Assembly: GCF_000272045.2 (NCBI RefSeq)
Contig: NZ_AJYZ02000019.1
Span: 1,486,446 to 1,550,445 of the forward strand
Length of the DNA: 64,000 bases
Reading direction: 5' to 3'
Origin: Vibrio crassostreae 9ZC13
GTDB taxonomy: Bacteria > Pseudomonadota > Gammaproteobacteria > Enterobacterales > Vibrionaceae
The translations under genes were made by a program, and so were the position numbers. The notes beneath the pieces are model-generated. The model was given only the letters and a program-made list of their open reading frames with translations. It was not told where the DNA came from and did not search any database. Positions 25,616-33,587 of the stretch are shown here, one piece after another (positions within the stretch are counted from its first letter, which is position 1; every line of letters begins with the position of its first letter).

Positions 25616-26475
25616 TCACCGAGAGGCTGTCTATCGCCACCGCCTCGGTAAGAATCGAGCGCAACTTTCAAGCGACGCAGTTTGTCGCGCGAACGGTTCT
25701 TGTGATTGACTGCGATTCCCATAGAAAGCACATCCACTAACGCCAACATGGCGTAGCGAGAAGCCGACGGTTTGTAGATGAAGTCAGTTTCCATATGCTT
25801 GATGGGTAACAAGATATCGGCAATCTTTGCCAGTGGTGTATCTTTTGGGGTAATCGCTATGATCTTAAGCCCGTACTGTTTCGCCAGCTCTGCAGTTTCG
25901 GTGATCACAGGCGTGAAACCGGTCGCGGAGATCATCACCATCACATCATTGGCGTCTGCTGTCGCGGCAACCATACGTGACATTAAGCCATCGTTGTACG
26001 ACACCACGGGATAGCCCAAACGAAACAGTCGGTGTTGCAGTTCTTGAGAAGCGATGGTCGAGCCACCACCCATGCCAATAGCAATGATTTGTCTGGCGTT
26101 ATGCAGCCAGCTGACTGCGGTTTCAACGTCTTGCTCTTTGAACAAGGTGCGGTTGATGTCTAGGCTCTGCTTGATCGATTCGTAGATACCTTGATAACCC
26201 GTTTGGTCAACCGGTTCGAGAATAAAACGCTGGCCAACTGTCAGTGTTTGAGCAAGCTTGATCTTCATATCACGTACGTTGCTGCAGCCGATAGCCTTAG
26301 CAAAACGTGTAATGGTGGCTTCACTCACTTGAGCGCTTTCAGCAAGCTCTGTGATGCTGGCATTGGCAGCAAAATCAATGTCGTCCATGATCAGCTTAGC
26401 GACTTTTTTCTCTGCATCACGAAGAGCGGGAAAACGCTCCGTTATCTGTGAAATGATATCTACTTCTAAACTCAA
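25612..26475 (-). CDS. MurR/RpiR-family transcriptional regulator of the oxidised-GlcNAc cluster
   Basis: 287 residues if started at TTG 26475, which has AAGGA nine bases upstream; a GTG-started frame reaches 26514. An N-terminal helix-turn-helix (about 1-77, ANASITELAESAQVSEATITRFAKAIGCSNVRDMKIKL) is followed by a SIS sugar-isomerase domain (about 120-255, IIAIGMGGGSTIASQELQHRLFRLG and SATGFTPVITETAE) that binds phosphosugars. It probably senses a pathway intermediate such as KDPG or a related sugar acid and controls the divergent catabolic operon. A 19-bp palindrome at 27994 is a candidate site. The deaminase gene upstream is on the same strand. Confidence 0.87.
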   Translation of the reverse strand: MSLEVDIISQITERFPALRDAEKKVAKLIMDDIDFAANASITELAESAQVSEATITRFAKAIGCSNVRDMKIKLAQTLTVGQRFILEPVDQTGYQGIYESIKQSLDINRTLFKEQDVETAVSWLHNARQIIAIGMGGGSTIASQELQHRLFRLGYPVVSYNDGLMSRMVAATADANDVMVMISATGFTPVITETAELAKQYGLKIIAITPKDTPLAKIADILLPIKHMETDFIYKPSASRYAMLALVDVLSMGIAVNHKNRSRDKLRRLKVALDSYRGGGDRQPLGD

Positions 26476-26545
26476 GAATCCTGATCCTTTGTTGATGGGG
26501 CTAATCGTTATCACCTAGTTATTAAGAACCTAGCTCGTAAGAAGT

Positions 26546-26590
26546 AAGCTCTTTAGCTTTTTAGCTTTTTAGCCATTTAGCCGTTTAAAA
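26546..26590. repeat. Short degenerate TTTAGC repeat
   Basis: CTCTTTAGC, TTTTTAGC, TTTTTAGCC and ATTTAGCC follow one another between the RpiR and deaminase genes. It is low-complexity sequence without evident function. Confidence 0.6.
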
Positions 26591-26654
26591 CTAAGCGTTA
26601 GCCCCGTTAGTATATCTTATTGTTTCGCTGATTCTAGCTTATTGAAAAATCGAA

Positions 26655-27929
26655 CTAGAAGCAGGTTTCCACCCAGTTTGTTACCTGATGGTCGTCATCG
26701 CTGATGGCAATGTAGCGCCACTTATCGAAGGTTAAACACGGGTGTGAGGTTGAGAATGCAATCATGTCGCCCACTTCAATTTCAGAAGAGCCGTCCGTTT
26801 CAACAAAGGTATGCTGATCCATCACGGCGGTCGCAGTCAGCCCTTTCACAGAGATAGCTTCGCCATTGCGATAGCCGCGTTCGGCAATAGGTAACCCCGC
26901 ATCAAAGGCCACATCACGCTTGCCTAGCCCAACAACTAGTTTGGTCGGTTCTGGGCGAGAGATTACATACGCCCATACCTCAAGTGCCGATTCGAGATCT
27001 CCACCCAATTCGCACGCGTAACCTTGGTTTACTTGGGCACGCTGCAACACCTTGCTTTGAGCGTCTAGGTAGATACCTGTGTCGTGAATCGCGTAACAGC
27101 CCGGGCGGATGATCGCCAAGTAATCGGTTAGGTTCGCTAAACATTCTGCAACCACGTCATACCAAGCCGAACCTGCACCAGTGATGATAGGTTGCCCTGC
27201 AATTAGGCCATCTGATGCGAGGCTTTCGACCGAGGTCAGCGCTTGGTTTAAGAAGGTACGAATGTCTTGCTCGGCATTGTCGCCATGAATCACGCCCTCA
27301 TACACCTCAATACCCGCTAGCGAAAGTGCAGGCGTATCTTGAATGGTTTGAGCCAGTTCTAAAACTTCTTGAGGTGAACGACAACCACAACGGCCACCCG
27401 GAACACCAAACTCGATTAGAGCTTTTAGCGTCTGCTTTTTGTTGGCGAAGTATTGGTTGAGTTGCTGCACGTTTACCGATGAATCCACACAGCAATAGAA
27501 ATCAACGTCGAACTCACTAATAAGCTGTTCGATGATCGCCATGTTGGTTTTACCTACCAATTGGTTAGCCATGATGATTCTTTTTGCGCCTGCCATTGCT
27601 GCAATTTCTGCTTGTGCAGGTGTCGCAACGGTAATTCCCCAAGCGCCATTTTCTAGCTGTTGACGGAAGAAATCAGGCGTCATCGATGTTTTGCCATGTG
27701 GCGACAATTTAACCTGATGATGATCGGCGAATGATTGCATCCAATTCAGGTTATTGGTCAACGCTGATTGTTTGATAATTGCTACCGGAAGCGAAATGTC
27801 TTCATCAACCAGTCGATAAACACCGTTCTCAGATTGTGATACTGCTCTCCCTTTTTGGCCTTTTTCAGTCAAGATGAAACTATCTTTTTGATACTTTATA
27901 ACATCTTTTTGTGCAGGGTTATGTTTCAT
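26655..27929 (-). CDS. PLP-dependent amino-acid deaminase, probable D-glucosaminate ammonia-lyase
   Basis: 424 residues of the alanine-racemase-fold (fold III) D-serine dehydratase/D-threonine aldolase group. PLP-binding Lys80 lies in SPHGKTSMTP at the end of the first strand. The C-terminal beta domain carries a metal site, His396 and Cys398 in TSHPCLTFDKW. By family it removes ammonia from a 2-amino-3-hydroxy acid. In this cluster the fitting substrate is D-glucosaminate, giving 2-keto-3-deoxygluconate for the kinase at 31849. The D-serine-like activity usual for the family is the alternative. It is divergent from the deacetylase gene across a 175-bp shared promoter region. Confidence 0.85.
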   Translation of the reverse strand: MKHNPAQKDVIKYQKDSFILTEKGQKGRAVSQSENGVYRLVDEDISLPVAIIKQSALTNNLNWMQSFADHHQVKLSPHGKTSMTPDFFRQQLENGAWGITVATPAQAEIAAMAGAKRIIMANQLVGKTNMAIIEQLISEFDVDFYCCVDSSVNVQQLNQYFANKKQTLKALIEFGVPGGRCGCRSPQEVLELAQTIQDTPALSLAGIEVYEGVIHGDNAEQDIRTFLNQALTSVESLASDGLIAGQPIITGAGSAWYDVVAECLANLTDYLAIIRPGCYAIHDTGIYLDAQSKVLQRAQVNQGYACELGGDLESALEVWAYVISRPEPTKLVVGLGKRDVAFDAGLPIAERGYRNGEAISVKGLTATAVMDQHTFVETDGSSEIEVGDMIAFSTSHPCLTFDKWRYIAISDDDHQVTNWVETCF

Positions 27930-27993
27930 TGCTGATTCCTAACATGATTTAAGTGGTTGTTATTTAATGTTTAAATATGTCTATAATGTGTTT

Positions 27994-28012
27994 TGTGATA
28001 GAAACTATCACA
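27994..28012. promoter_or_regulatory. Palindrome in the divergent promoter, candidate RpiR operator
   Basis: TGTGATAG-AAA-CTATCACA is perfect over 8-bp arms with a 3-bp spacer. It lies 65 bp from the deaminase start and 93 bp from the deacetylase start, midway in the divergent control region. RpiR-family sites are often short palindromes of this shape. The 9-base gap between TGTGA and TCACA does not suit CRP, which needs 6. Confidence 0.6.
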
Positions 28013-28027
28013 CAAATTAAAATATTA

Positions 28028-28043
28028 TGTGTGTTTTGTCACT
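28028..28043 (+). promoter_or_regulatory. Possible CRP site
   Basis: TGTGT-GTTTTG-TCACT has the CRP spacing (6) and 8 of 10 consensus bases. It lies about 65 bp upstream of the deacetylase start and would fit catabolite control of a sugar-acid operon. Confidence 0.4.
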
Positions 28044-28105
28044 GAAAATAATCGGCTGGATTTCTAATATAGCTCCATCAACACAGTGGATTGAGAGAGT
28101 GAAAA

Positions 28106-29539
28106 ATGTTGTTCGATACGATAATCAAAAATGTAGAGGTGTTTGACGGCACCGGCGAACAATCGTTTTGTGCCGATGTAGCAATCCTTGATGGAAAAAT
28201 CGCCGAAATTGGTCAAATCGATCACGAAGATTGTGGCCAGTTGGTTGAGGGAGCAGGCTTAGCATTGGCTCCTGGATTTATCGATGTACATACACATGAC
28301 GATACCAACGTAATTCGTTACCCAGACTGCCTACCTAAGATCAGCCAAGGTGTGACAACCGTGATTGTTGGCAACTGTGGCATCAGCGCATCGCCAACGG
28401 TTTTGGCTGGCGATCCACCTGACCCAATGAATCTTTTAGGTGCGCAGGCTGATTTTAAATACCCAACTTTTGCGGCGTATGCACAAGCGGTAGAGCAAGC
28501 GCAACCAGCGGTGAACGTAGCAGCATTAGTTGGCCACACTACACTGCGTAACCAAGTGATGGACGACCTACAACGCACCGCAAGCGAAGAAGAAATTGCA
28601 GCAATGCAAAGCAACCTTGATTTAGCAATGGAGCAGGGCGCATTAGGCTTGAGTTCTGGTTTGGCTTACGCAAGTGCGAAGCAAGCCAACGCGAATGAGG
28701 TGATGCAGTTAGCCAAAGTGCTGTCTAGCCATGGCGGCATCTATACCACGCATATGCGTACCGAATTTGAAGAGATCTTAAGCGCGATGGAAGAGGCGTT
28801 TGAGACAGGCCAATACGCGAAAGTACCGGTTGTTATCTCTCACCTTAAATGTGCAGGTGCAGGCAACTGGGGCAGAACTGTTGAAGTGCTTGATTTGATG
28901 GACAAGGTTTCAGAGCACCAAGATGTGTCTTGCGACTGCTATCCATACTCAGCGAGCTCTTCGACATTAGATCTGAAACAGGTGACAGACGATTTCGACA
29001 TCTTCATCACTTGGTCTAAAGCAAAGCCTGAACATGCAGGCAAAACGCTTAAGCAGATTGCTGATGAGATGAACCTACCACTGATGGACGCAGCAAAAGC
29101 GCTTCAACCAGCCGGTGCGGTTTACCACTGCATGGATGAGAACGACGTAAAGCGCGTATTGAAATACAAGCTGACCATGGTTGGTTCTGATGGTTTACCA
29201 AATGACCCGCATCCACATCCAAGATTGTGGGGCACTTTCCCGAAAGTCTTAGGCCACTACTGCCGAGATGAAAAACTGTTTGCGCTGCCAGAAGCGATTC
29301 ACAAAATGACCGGAATGTCTGCGAAGCGCTACAACCTCGCGGGAAGAGGTGAGATTCGCCAAGACGCATTTGCCGATTTAGTTTTATTTGATCCAAAGAA
29401 TATTAAAGACACAGCAACATTTGAAAACCCTATTTCAGTTGCTGAGGGAATCGAAAGTGTATTTGTAAATGGTGAGTTAACTTACCAAAAAGGAAAAGTA
29501 AAAAATAATCGTTCAGGCGTTTTTATTTACCGTAATTAG
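28106..29539 (+). CDS. D-aminoacylase-like amidohydrolase, probable N-acetylglucosaminate deacetylase
   Basis: 477 residues of the amidohydrolase superfamily, D-aminoacylase type. The metal motif HTHDD (62-66) follows APGFIDV; VIVGNCGISASP (Cys91) and the later KxxGSDGLPND segment are typical of N-acyl-D-amino-acid deacylases. By family it removes the acetyl group from an N-acetyl 2-amino acid. N-acetylglucosaminic acid has that group at C2 next to a carboxylate, so it fits as substrate here and would give glucosaminate plus acetate for the divergent deaminase. ATG 28106 has GAGAG upstream. It is the first gene of the plus-strand operon. Confidence 0.87.
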   Translation: MLFDTIIKNVEVFDGTGEQSFCADVAILDGKIAEIGQIDHEDCGQLVEGAGLALAPGFIDVHTHDDTNVIRYPDCLPKISQGVTTVIVGNCGISASPTVLAGDPPDPMNLLGAQADFKYPTFAAYAQAVEQAQPAVNVAALVGHTTLRNQVMDDLQRTASEEEIAAMQSNLDLAMEQGALGLSSGLAYASAKQANANEVMQLAKVLSSHGGIYTTHMRTEFEEILSAMEEAFETGQYAKVPVVISHLKCAGAGNWGRTVEVLDLMDKVSEHQDVSCDCYPYSASSSTLDLKQVTDDFDIFITWSKAKPEHAGKTLKQIADEMNLPLMDAAKALQPAGAVYHCMDENDVKRVLKYKLTMVGSDGLPNDPHPHPRLWGTFPKVLGHYCRDEKLFALPEAIHKMTGMSAKRYNLAGRGEIRQDAFADLVLFDPKNIKDTATFENPISVAEGIESVFVNGELTYQKGKVKNNRSGVFIYRN

Positions 29540-29642
29540 AATTTAATTATTTTATTAAATATACAGTAATAAGAAAACGACGAATTAATTTAAATATATT
29601 GGAACAGAACCAATATTATCTATAAAGAAGTGGAGTTAAAAA

Positions 29643-30035
29643 ATGACTATTAAACGTTACGGTGTTGAAGGCGGTACAGGTACAGGCGGACAACATTTAC
29701 CATTTGCACGCGCAACTGAAGCGGGTGGTTTCCTATACGTTTCTGGCCAGACACCGATGACAGATGGTGAAGTGGTAGAGGGTGGCATTGTTGACCAGTC
29801 TCGCCTAGCGATCCAAAACTGTGTCGATATCATGACTGAAGCGGGCTACGGCCTAGAAGACGTAATGCACGTAAAGGTTGTGCTAACGGATTCTCGTTAC
29901 TTCCAATCTTTTAATAAGGTATTCAAAGAGTTCTTCGGTGCTAACCCACCGGCTCGTATCTGCATGGTCTGTGACCTAGTGGTAGACGTGAAGGTTGAAG
30001 TAGATGTGACTTGCTACCGCGCGGATCGCGTTTAG
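29643..30035 (+). CDS. RidA-family enamine/imine deaminase
   Basis: 130 residues of the YjgF/RidA family with conserved Arg105 in PARICMVCDLV and a VSGQTP loop near 34. RidA hydrolyses reactive enamines and imines released by PLP dehydratases. In this cluster it can act on the enamine intermediate left by the deaminase and so speed formation of 2-keto-3-deoxygluconate, which is inference. AGTGGAG lies before ATG 29643. Intercistronic inverted repeats lie on both sides. Confidence 0.9.
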   Translation: MTIKRYGVEGGTGTGGQHLPFARATEAGGFLYVSGQTPMTDGEVVEGGIVDQSRLAIQNCVDIMTEAGYGLEDVMHVKVVLTDSRYFQSFNKVFKEFFGANPPARICMVCDLVVDVKVEVDVTCYRADRV

Positions 30036-30063
30036 TAATAACCTAATCACAATTACCTACTTA

Positions 30064-30166
30064 GAGAGTATTAGGGGTTAGTCATCCCTGTTATTATCCT
30101 TTAATACTCTCACCCTACATTTATAAAAATTACTTTAATTAAAATAGATAAAATCAATAAAGTAAT
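30064..30166 (+). promoter_or_regulatory. Two intercistronic stem-loops between ridA-like gene and symporter
   Basis: GAGAGTATTA (30064-30073) pairs perfectly with TAATACTCTC (30102-30111). ATTACTTTA (30129-30137) pairs with TAAAGTAAT (30158-30166). Neither is followed by a clear T-run; they may set mRNA ends or relative expression within the operon. Confidence 0.6.
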
Positions 30167-30241
30167 TATATGAAATATAAAAATGAATGAATCATAAATA
30201 AAGTTCAAGAATGAACTCAATATTTCACTGAGAGGTGTCAA

Positions 30242-31756
30242 ATGAACAGCACACTTTTTCTTACAGGCTTCGGCGTGTACGTATGTTTTTTAATTTGGTT
30301 AGGCTGGTTTGTCTCGCGTAATCAAAAATCTGGCGAAGATTTCTTATTAGGCGGCCGTGGCCTGCCATTATTCTTAGTTCTGGGTACAACCGTCGCGACT
30401 ATGGTCGGCACGGGCTCAAGTATGGGTGCGGTTGGCTTCGGCTACGCGAATGGTTGGGCTGGTGCTCTGTACGGAATTGGCGGTGCTATCGGCATCCTAT
30501 TGCTAGCCCTTTGGTTTGCTCCGGTTCGTAAACTGAACTTCATGACCATGAGTGAAGAGCTGGCTTACTATGTTGGCGCTAACCGAATCGTGAAAAACGT
30601 GGTTGGTTTGCTTATCTTTATCGCGTCAATCGGCTGGTTGGGTGCGCACATTCTAGGTGGCGGCATGTACCTAGCGTGGATTGCAGACATCGACCTTAAC
30701 CTTGCGAAGATTATTATTGCTGCGGCATTCACTATCTACGTGGTGATCGGTGGCTACACAGCGGTTGTTTGGACCGATACTATCCAAGCTATCATCCTTT
30801 TTGCTGGCTTCATCTTGATGGCGGTTATGTCTGTGGATCACATCGGTGGCATGGATAACCTTTACGCTGCGATGGACCCTGCTGCTACAAGCTTTTTAGC
30901 AATCGATAAACTGGGTATTCTGCCTGCTGTTTCTTTGGCTGTAGTTATCGGTGTGGGTGTACTGGCGACGCCTTCATTCCGTCAACGTATCTACTCAGGC
31001 AAAGACGTTAAAACCATTCGTCGCTCATTTGTGGCATCGGGTGTGTTGTACCTTTTCTTCTCAATCATCCCAGCAATCATAGGTATGGCTGCACACGCAA
31101 TCGACCCATCATTGGATAACCCGAACTACTCGTTCCCATACGTAGCTGCAACGGTTCTTCCAGTTGGCGTAGGCATGATTGTTCTTATCGCAGGTCTATC
31201 TGCAACCATGTCGAGTGCAAGCTCAGATGCGATTGCCGGTGTATCTATCCTACTGCGTGACGTGTACGTGATGTTCACAGGCCGCGTACCAAACAAAGAA
31301 TCAATGTTGAACTACTCTCGTCTAGCTTTGGTTGTGGTGATTGGCTTCGCACTACTGTTCGCACTGACGTCAAACGACATCATTGGCTACATCACTAAGA
31401 TGATTTCAACGGTTATGTCGGGCATGTTTGTGTGCGGTATGTTGGGTAAATTCTGGAAACGGTACAACTGGCAAGGTGCGCTTGCAACACTAGCGGGTGC
31501 TTCTGTAGCTTCATTCGTAGTAATGTTAAACGCTGACTACACAGCCTTCTGGGGCAACCCAGTTATCCCATCATGTCTGTTTGCTCTAACGGCAGGTGTG
31601 GTTGTGAGCCTAGTGACTCCGGCTAACCAAGTAACACCTGAAATGGCAAAAGCGATTCTTGATGACGAGCGTGCTCTGATGGAGATGGAAATGTCTGAGA
31701 CTGGCGTACTTGAAGAAGAAGCGGCACCTCAACGTCCTGCAAATCAAACAAGCTAA
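30242..31756 (+). CDS. Sodium:solute symporter, probable importer of the oxidised sugar
   Basis: 504 residues with about 13 membrane helices of the SSS family (FLLGGRGLPLFLVLGTTVATMVGTGSSMGAVGFGYANGW near the N-terminus, GYTAVVWTDTIQAIIL, and ATMSSASSDAIAGVSILLRDVY). SSS proteins co-transport sugars, organic acids or amino acids with sodium. Position within the N-acetylglucosaminate cluster makes GlcNAc1A the likely cargo; this is inference. The hydrophilic acidic tail (about 470-504) is variable. GAGAGG precedes ATG 30242. Confidence 0.87.
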   Translation: MNSTLFLTGFGVYVCFLIWLGWFVSRNQKSGEDFLLGGRGLPLFLVLGTTVATMVGTGSSMGAVGFGYANGWAGALYGIGGAIGILLLALWFAPVRKLNFMTMSEELAYYVGANRIVKNVVGLLIFIASIGWLGAHILGGGMYLAWIADIDLNLAKIIIAAAFTIYVVIGGYTAVVWTDTIQAIILFAGFILMAVMSVDHIGGMDNLYAAMDPAATSFLAIDKLGILPAVSLAVVIGVGVLATPSFRQRIYSGKDVKTIRRSFVASGVLYLFFSIIPAIIGMAAHAIDPSLDNPNYSFPYVAATVLPVGVGMIVLIAGLSATMSSASSDAIAGVSILLRDVYVMFTGRVPNKESMLNYSRLALVVVIGFALLFALTSNDIIGYITKMISTVMSGMFVCGMLGKFWKRYNWQGALATLAGASVASFVVMLNADYTAFWGNPVIPSCLFALTAGVVVSLVTPANQVTPEMAKAILDDERALMEMEMSETGVLEEEAAPQRPANQTS

Positions 31757-31787
31757 ACCTAGTCTCCACAACTGGTTTGCTTAATTC

Positions 31788-31816
31788 AGGCCCTGCTTAA
31801 CGGTAGGGCCTTTTCT
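31788..31816 (+). terminator. Terminator or attenuator before kdgK
   Basis: AGGCCCT (31788-31794) and AGGGCCT (31805-31811) pair, followed by TTTTCT. It may partly end the symporter transcript, leaving kdgK-eda at lower expression. Confidence 0.75.
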
Positions 31817-31848
31817 AAAGTCAATTATCTCTATTTTTAGGAGCGGCT

Positions 31849-32796
31849 ATGTCGGCATCTTCTCTGTTCAATATTGCTTTCTTCGGCGAATGTATGGTCG
31901 AAATCAGCGGCTCTCCATTAACCAAAAAGTTTGGCGGTGACACACTTAATACCGCACTTTACCTTTCTCGCTTAACTCAACATCAAAACCTCTCTGTGCA
32001 CTATGCGACAGGGCTTGGCAGTGATGAGCTGTCTCAAAATATGATTGATAGCTGGCAACTAGAAGGCATTCAAACCAATTTCGTCGAACGCATTGCGAAC
32101 AAGCTTCCTGGACTCTACATGGTTGAAACCGACGAGACAGGCGAGCGACACTTTCATTACTGGCGCAACGACGCGGCAGTCAAATCTTACTTTCAAGCTA
32201 GTGATCTGAATAAGCTTGAAATCGCCCTGACCGAGAAACAAGTCGATGCGGTTTACATCAGCGGTATCAGTATCGCGATTTTAGATGACGCCTATCGTGA
32301 GCGCTTATTCAAAGCTATTAGCGTGTTCTCAAATCAAGGCGGCAAGCTGATTTTTGATAACAACTATCGCCCGCAACTTTGGACGACTGAACAAGCTCAG
32401 CATTGGTACGCCAAGTTACTACCATTGGTCGACATTGCACTGATTACCGAAGACGACGACCTGCTGGTTTGGGGCAATGGCGAGAGCGTTCAACAACGCT
32501 GCCTTCGCTTAGGCTGCCAAGAGATCGTCATCAAACGTGGCTGTGAGCCATGCAAGATTGTTCAAGTTGAACAAGGCGATGTTGTTGAGAGTTATGTATC
32601 CGCGACTCGTGTTTCTAACGTGGTCGACACCTGCGCAGCAGGTGACTCCTTCGCTGCGGGTTATCTGGCGGCGCGTCTTACAGGTGAGAGCACCAATGAT
32701 GCAGCTGAACTGGGTCACCAACTGGCTTCTACCGTTATTCAATACTCAGGCGCGATCATCCCGGTAAGCGCTATGAATCACTTAATTAAAAAATAG
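31849..32796 (+). CDS. kdgK: 2-dehydro-3-deoxygluconokinase (KDG kinase)
   Basis: 315 residues of the PfkB ribokinase family. The N-terminal substrate region FGECMVEISGSPLTKKFGGDTLNTALYLSRL matches KdgK. The C-terminal PfkB signature VDTCAAGDSFAAGYLAARL has catalytic Asp266. It phosphorylates 2-keto-3-deoxygluconate to KDPG with ATP in the cytoplasm. AGGAGCGG precedes ATG 31849. Next to eda it completes an Entner-Doudoroff-type tail for the sugar acid made by the upstream enzymes. Confidence 0.92.
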   Translation: MSASSLFNIAFFGECMVEISGSPLTKKFGGDTLNTALYLSRLTQHQNLSVHYATGLGSDELSQNMIDSWQLEGIQTNFVERIANKLPGLYMVETDETGERHFHYWRNDAAVKSYFQASDLNKLEIALTEKQVDAVYISGISIAILDDAYRERLFKAISVFSNQGGKLIFDNNYRPQLWTTEQAQHWYAKLLPLVDIALITEDDDLLVWGNGESVQQRCLRLGCQEIVIKRGCEPCKIVQVEQGDVVESYVSATRVSNVVDTCAAGDSFAAGYLAARLTGESTNDAAELGHQLASTVIQYSGAIIPVSAMNHLIKK

Positions 32797-32816
32797 AAAA
32801 ACAAAGCGAATTTATT

Positions 32817-33446
32817 ATGTCTCAAGAAATGATCAACACACTTAAGCAATTCAAAGTTATCCCTGTTATCCAAATCAACAAGGTGGAACATGCGATTCCA
32901 CTAGCAAAGGTATTAGTTGAAAACGGCCTGCCAGTAGCAGAAGTGACGTTCCGTACTGAAGCGGCAGCAGATTCAATTCGTGCGATGCGTGATGCTTACC
33001 CTGAGATGTGTATTGGTGCTGGTACGGTATTGACACCAGAGCAGATCGACCTTGCGAAAGAGGCGGGCAGCGAATTCATCGTGGCACCGGGTTTGAATCC
33101 AAACACAGTAAAACGTTGCCAAGAGATCGGTATGCCAATCGTTCCTGGCGTAAACAACCCAAGCCAAGTAGAGCAAGCGCTTGAACTTGGTCTTAACTTC
33201 TTGAAATTCTTCCCAGCAGAAGCGTCTGGTGGGATCAATATGGTGAAATCTCTGTTAGCGCCATACGTTGATGTGTCTTTAATGCCAACGGGAGGTATCG
33301 GCAAGCACAACGTGAATGACTACCTAGCCGTGGATCGCGTGGTGTGCTGTGGCGGTACTTGGATGGTATCTCCGAAGATGATCGAGAACGAACAGTGGGA
33401 TGAGATCGCGGTGTTGGTTCGTGAAGCGGTTGAGTTGGTTAGCTAA
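32817..33446 (+). CDS. eda: KDPG / 4-hydroxy-2-oxoglutarate aldolase
   Basis: 209 residues, the normal length for Eda. Schiff-base Lys130 lies in LNFLKFFPAE, with Glu42 in AEVTFRT and the phosphate-binding MPTGGI loop near 160. It splits 2-keto-3-deoxy-6-phosphogluconate into pyruvate and glyceraldehyde 3-phosphate. It begins 20 bp after kdgK with a weak ribosome site. This copy sits in the oxidised-GlcNAc cluster; a housekeeping eda elsewhere in the genome is likely. Confidence 0.93.
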   Translation: MSQEMINTLKQFKVIPVIQINKVEHAIPLAKVLVENGLPVAEVTFRTEAAADSIRAMRDAYPEMCIGAGTVLTPEQIDLAKEAGSEFIVAPGLNPNTVKRCQEIGMPIVPGVNNPSQVEQALELGLNFLKFFPAEASGGINMVKSLLAPYVDVSLMPTGGIGKHNVNDYLAVDRVVCCGGTWMVSPKMIENEQWDEIAVLVREAVELVS

Positions 33447-33456
33447 TCATAAGTTT

Positions 33457-33563
33457 GTGAGCTCATTCGTTTTTCACAGACGATAGGCTTTGAGCTCACG
33501 ATAAACAACAGCAGTGGCTGAAGGTTCTGTTTTGTGAATCGCCTCCGATAAACAAAACAGAAC
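33457..33563 (+). promoter_or_regulatory. Two stem-loops between eda and the hexosaminidase gene
   Basis: GTGAGCTCA (33457-33465) pairs with TGAGCTCAC (33491-33499). GTTCTGTTTTGT (33524-33535) pairs perfectly with ACAAAACAGAAC (33552-33563), the second arm ending 24 bp before the GH20 start. They may mark mRNA processing or regulate hexosaminidase expression. Confidence 0.65.
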
Positions 33564-33587
33564 GTCCGTTATATAGGAAAACTAATA

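Noticed and set aside
27994..28012. TGTGATAGAAACTATCACA as a CRP site
   Set aside because: TGTGA and TCACA are separated by 9 bases; CRP requires 6. It fits a different palindrome-binding protein better.
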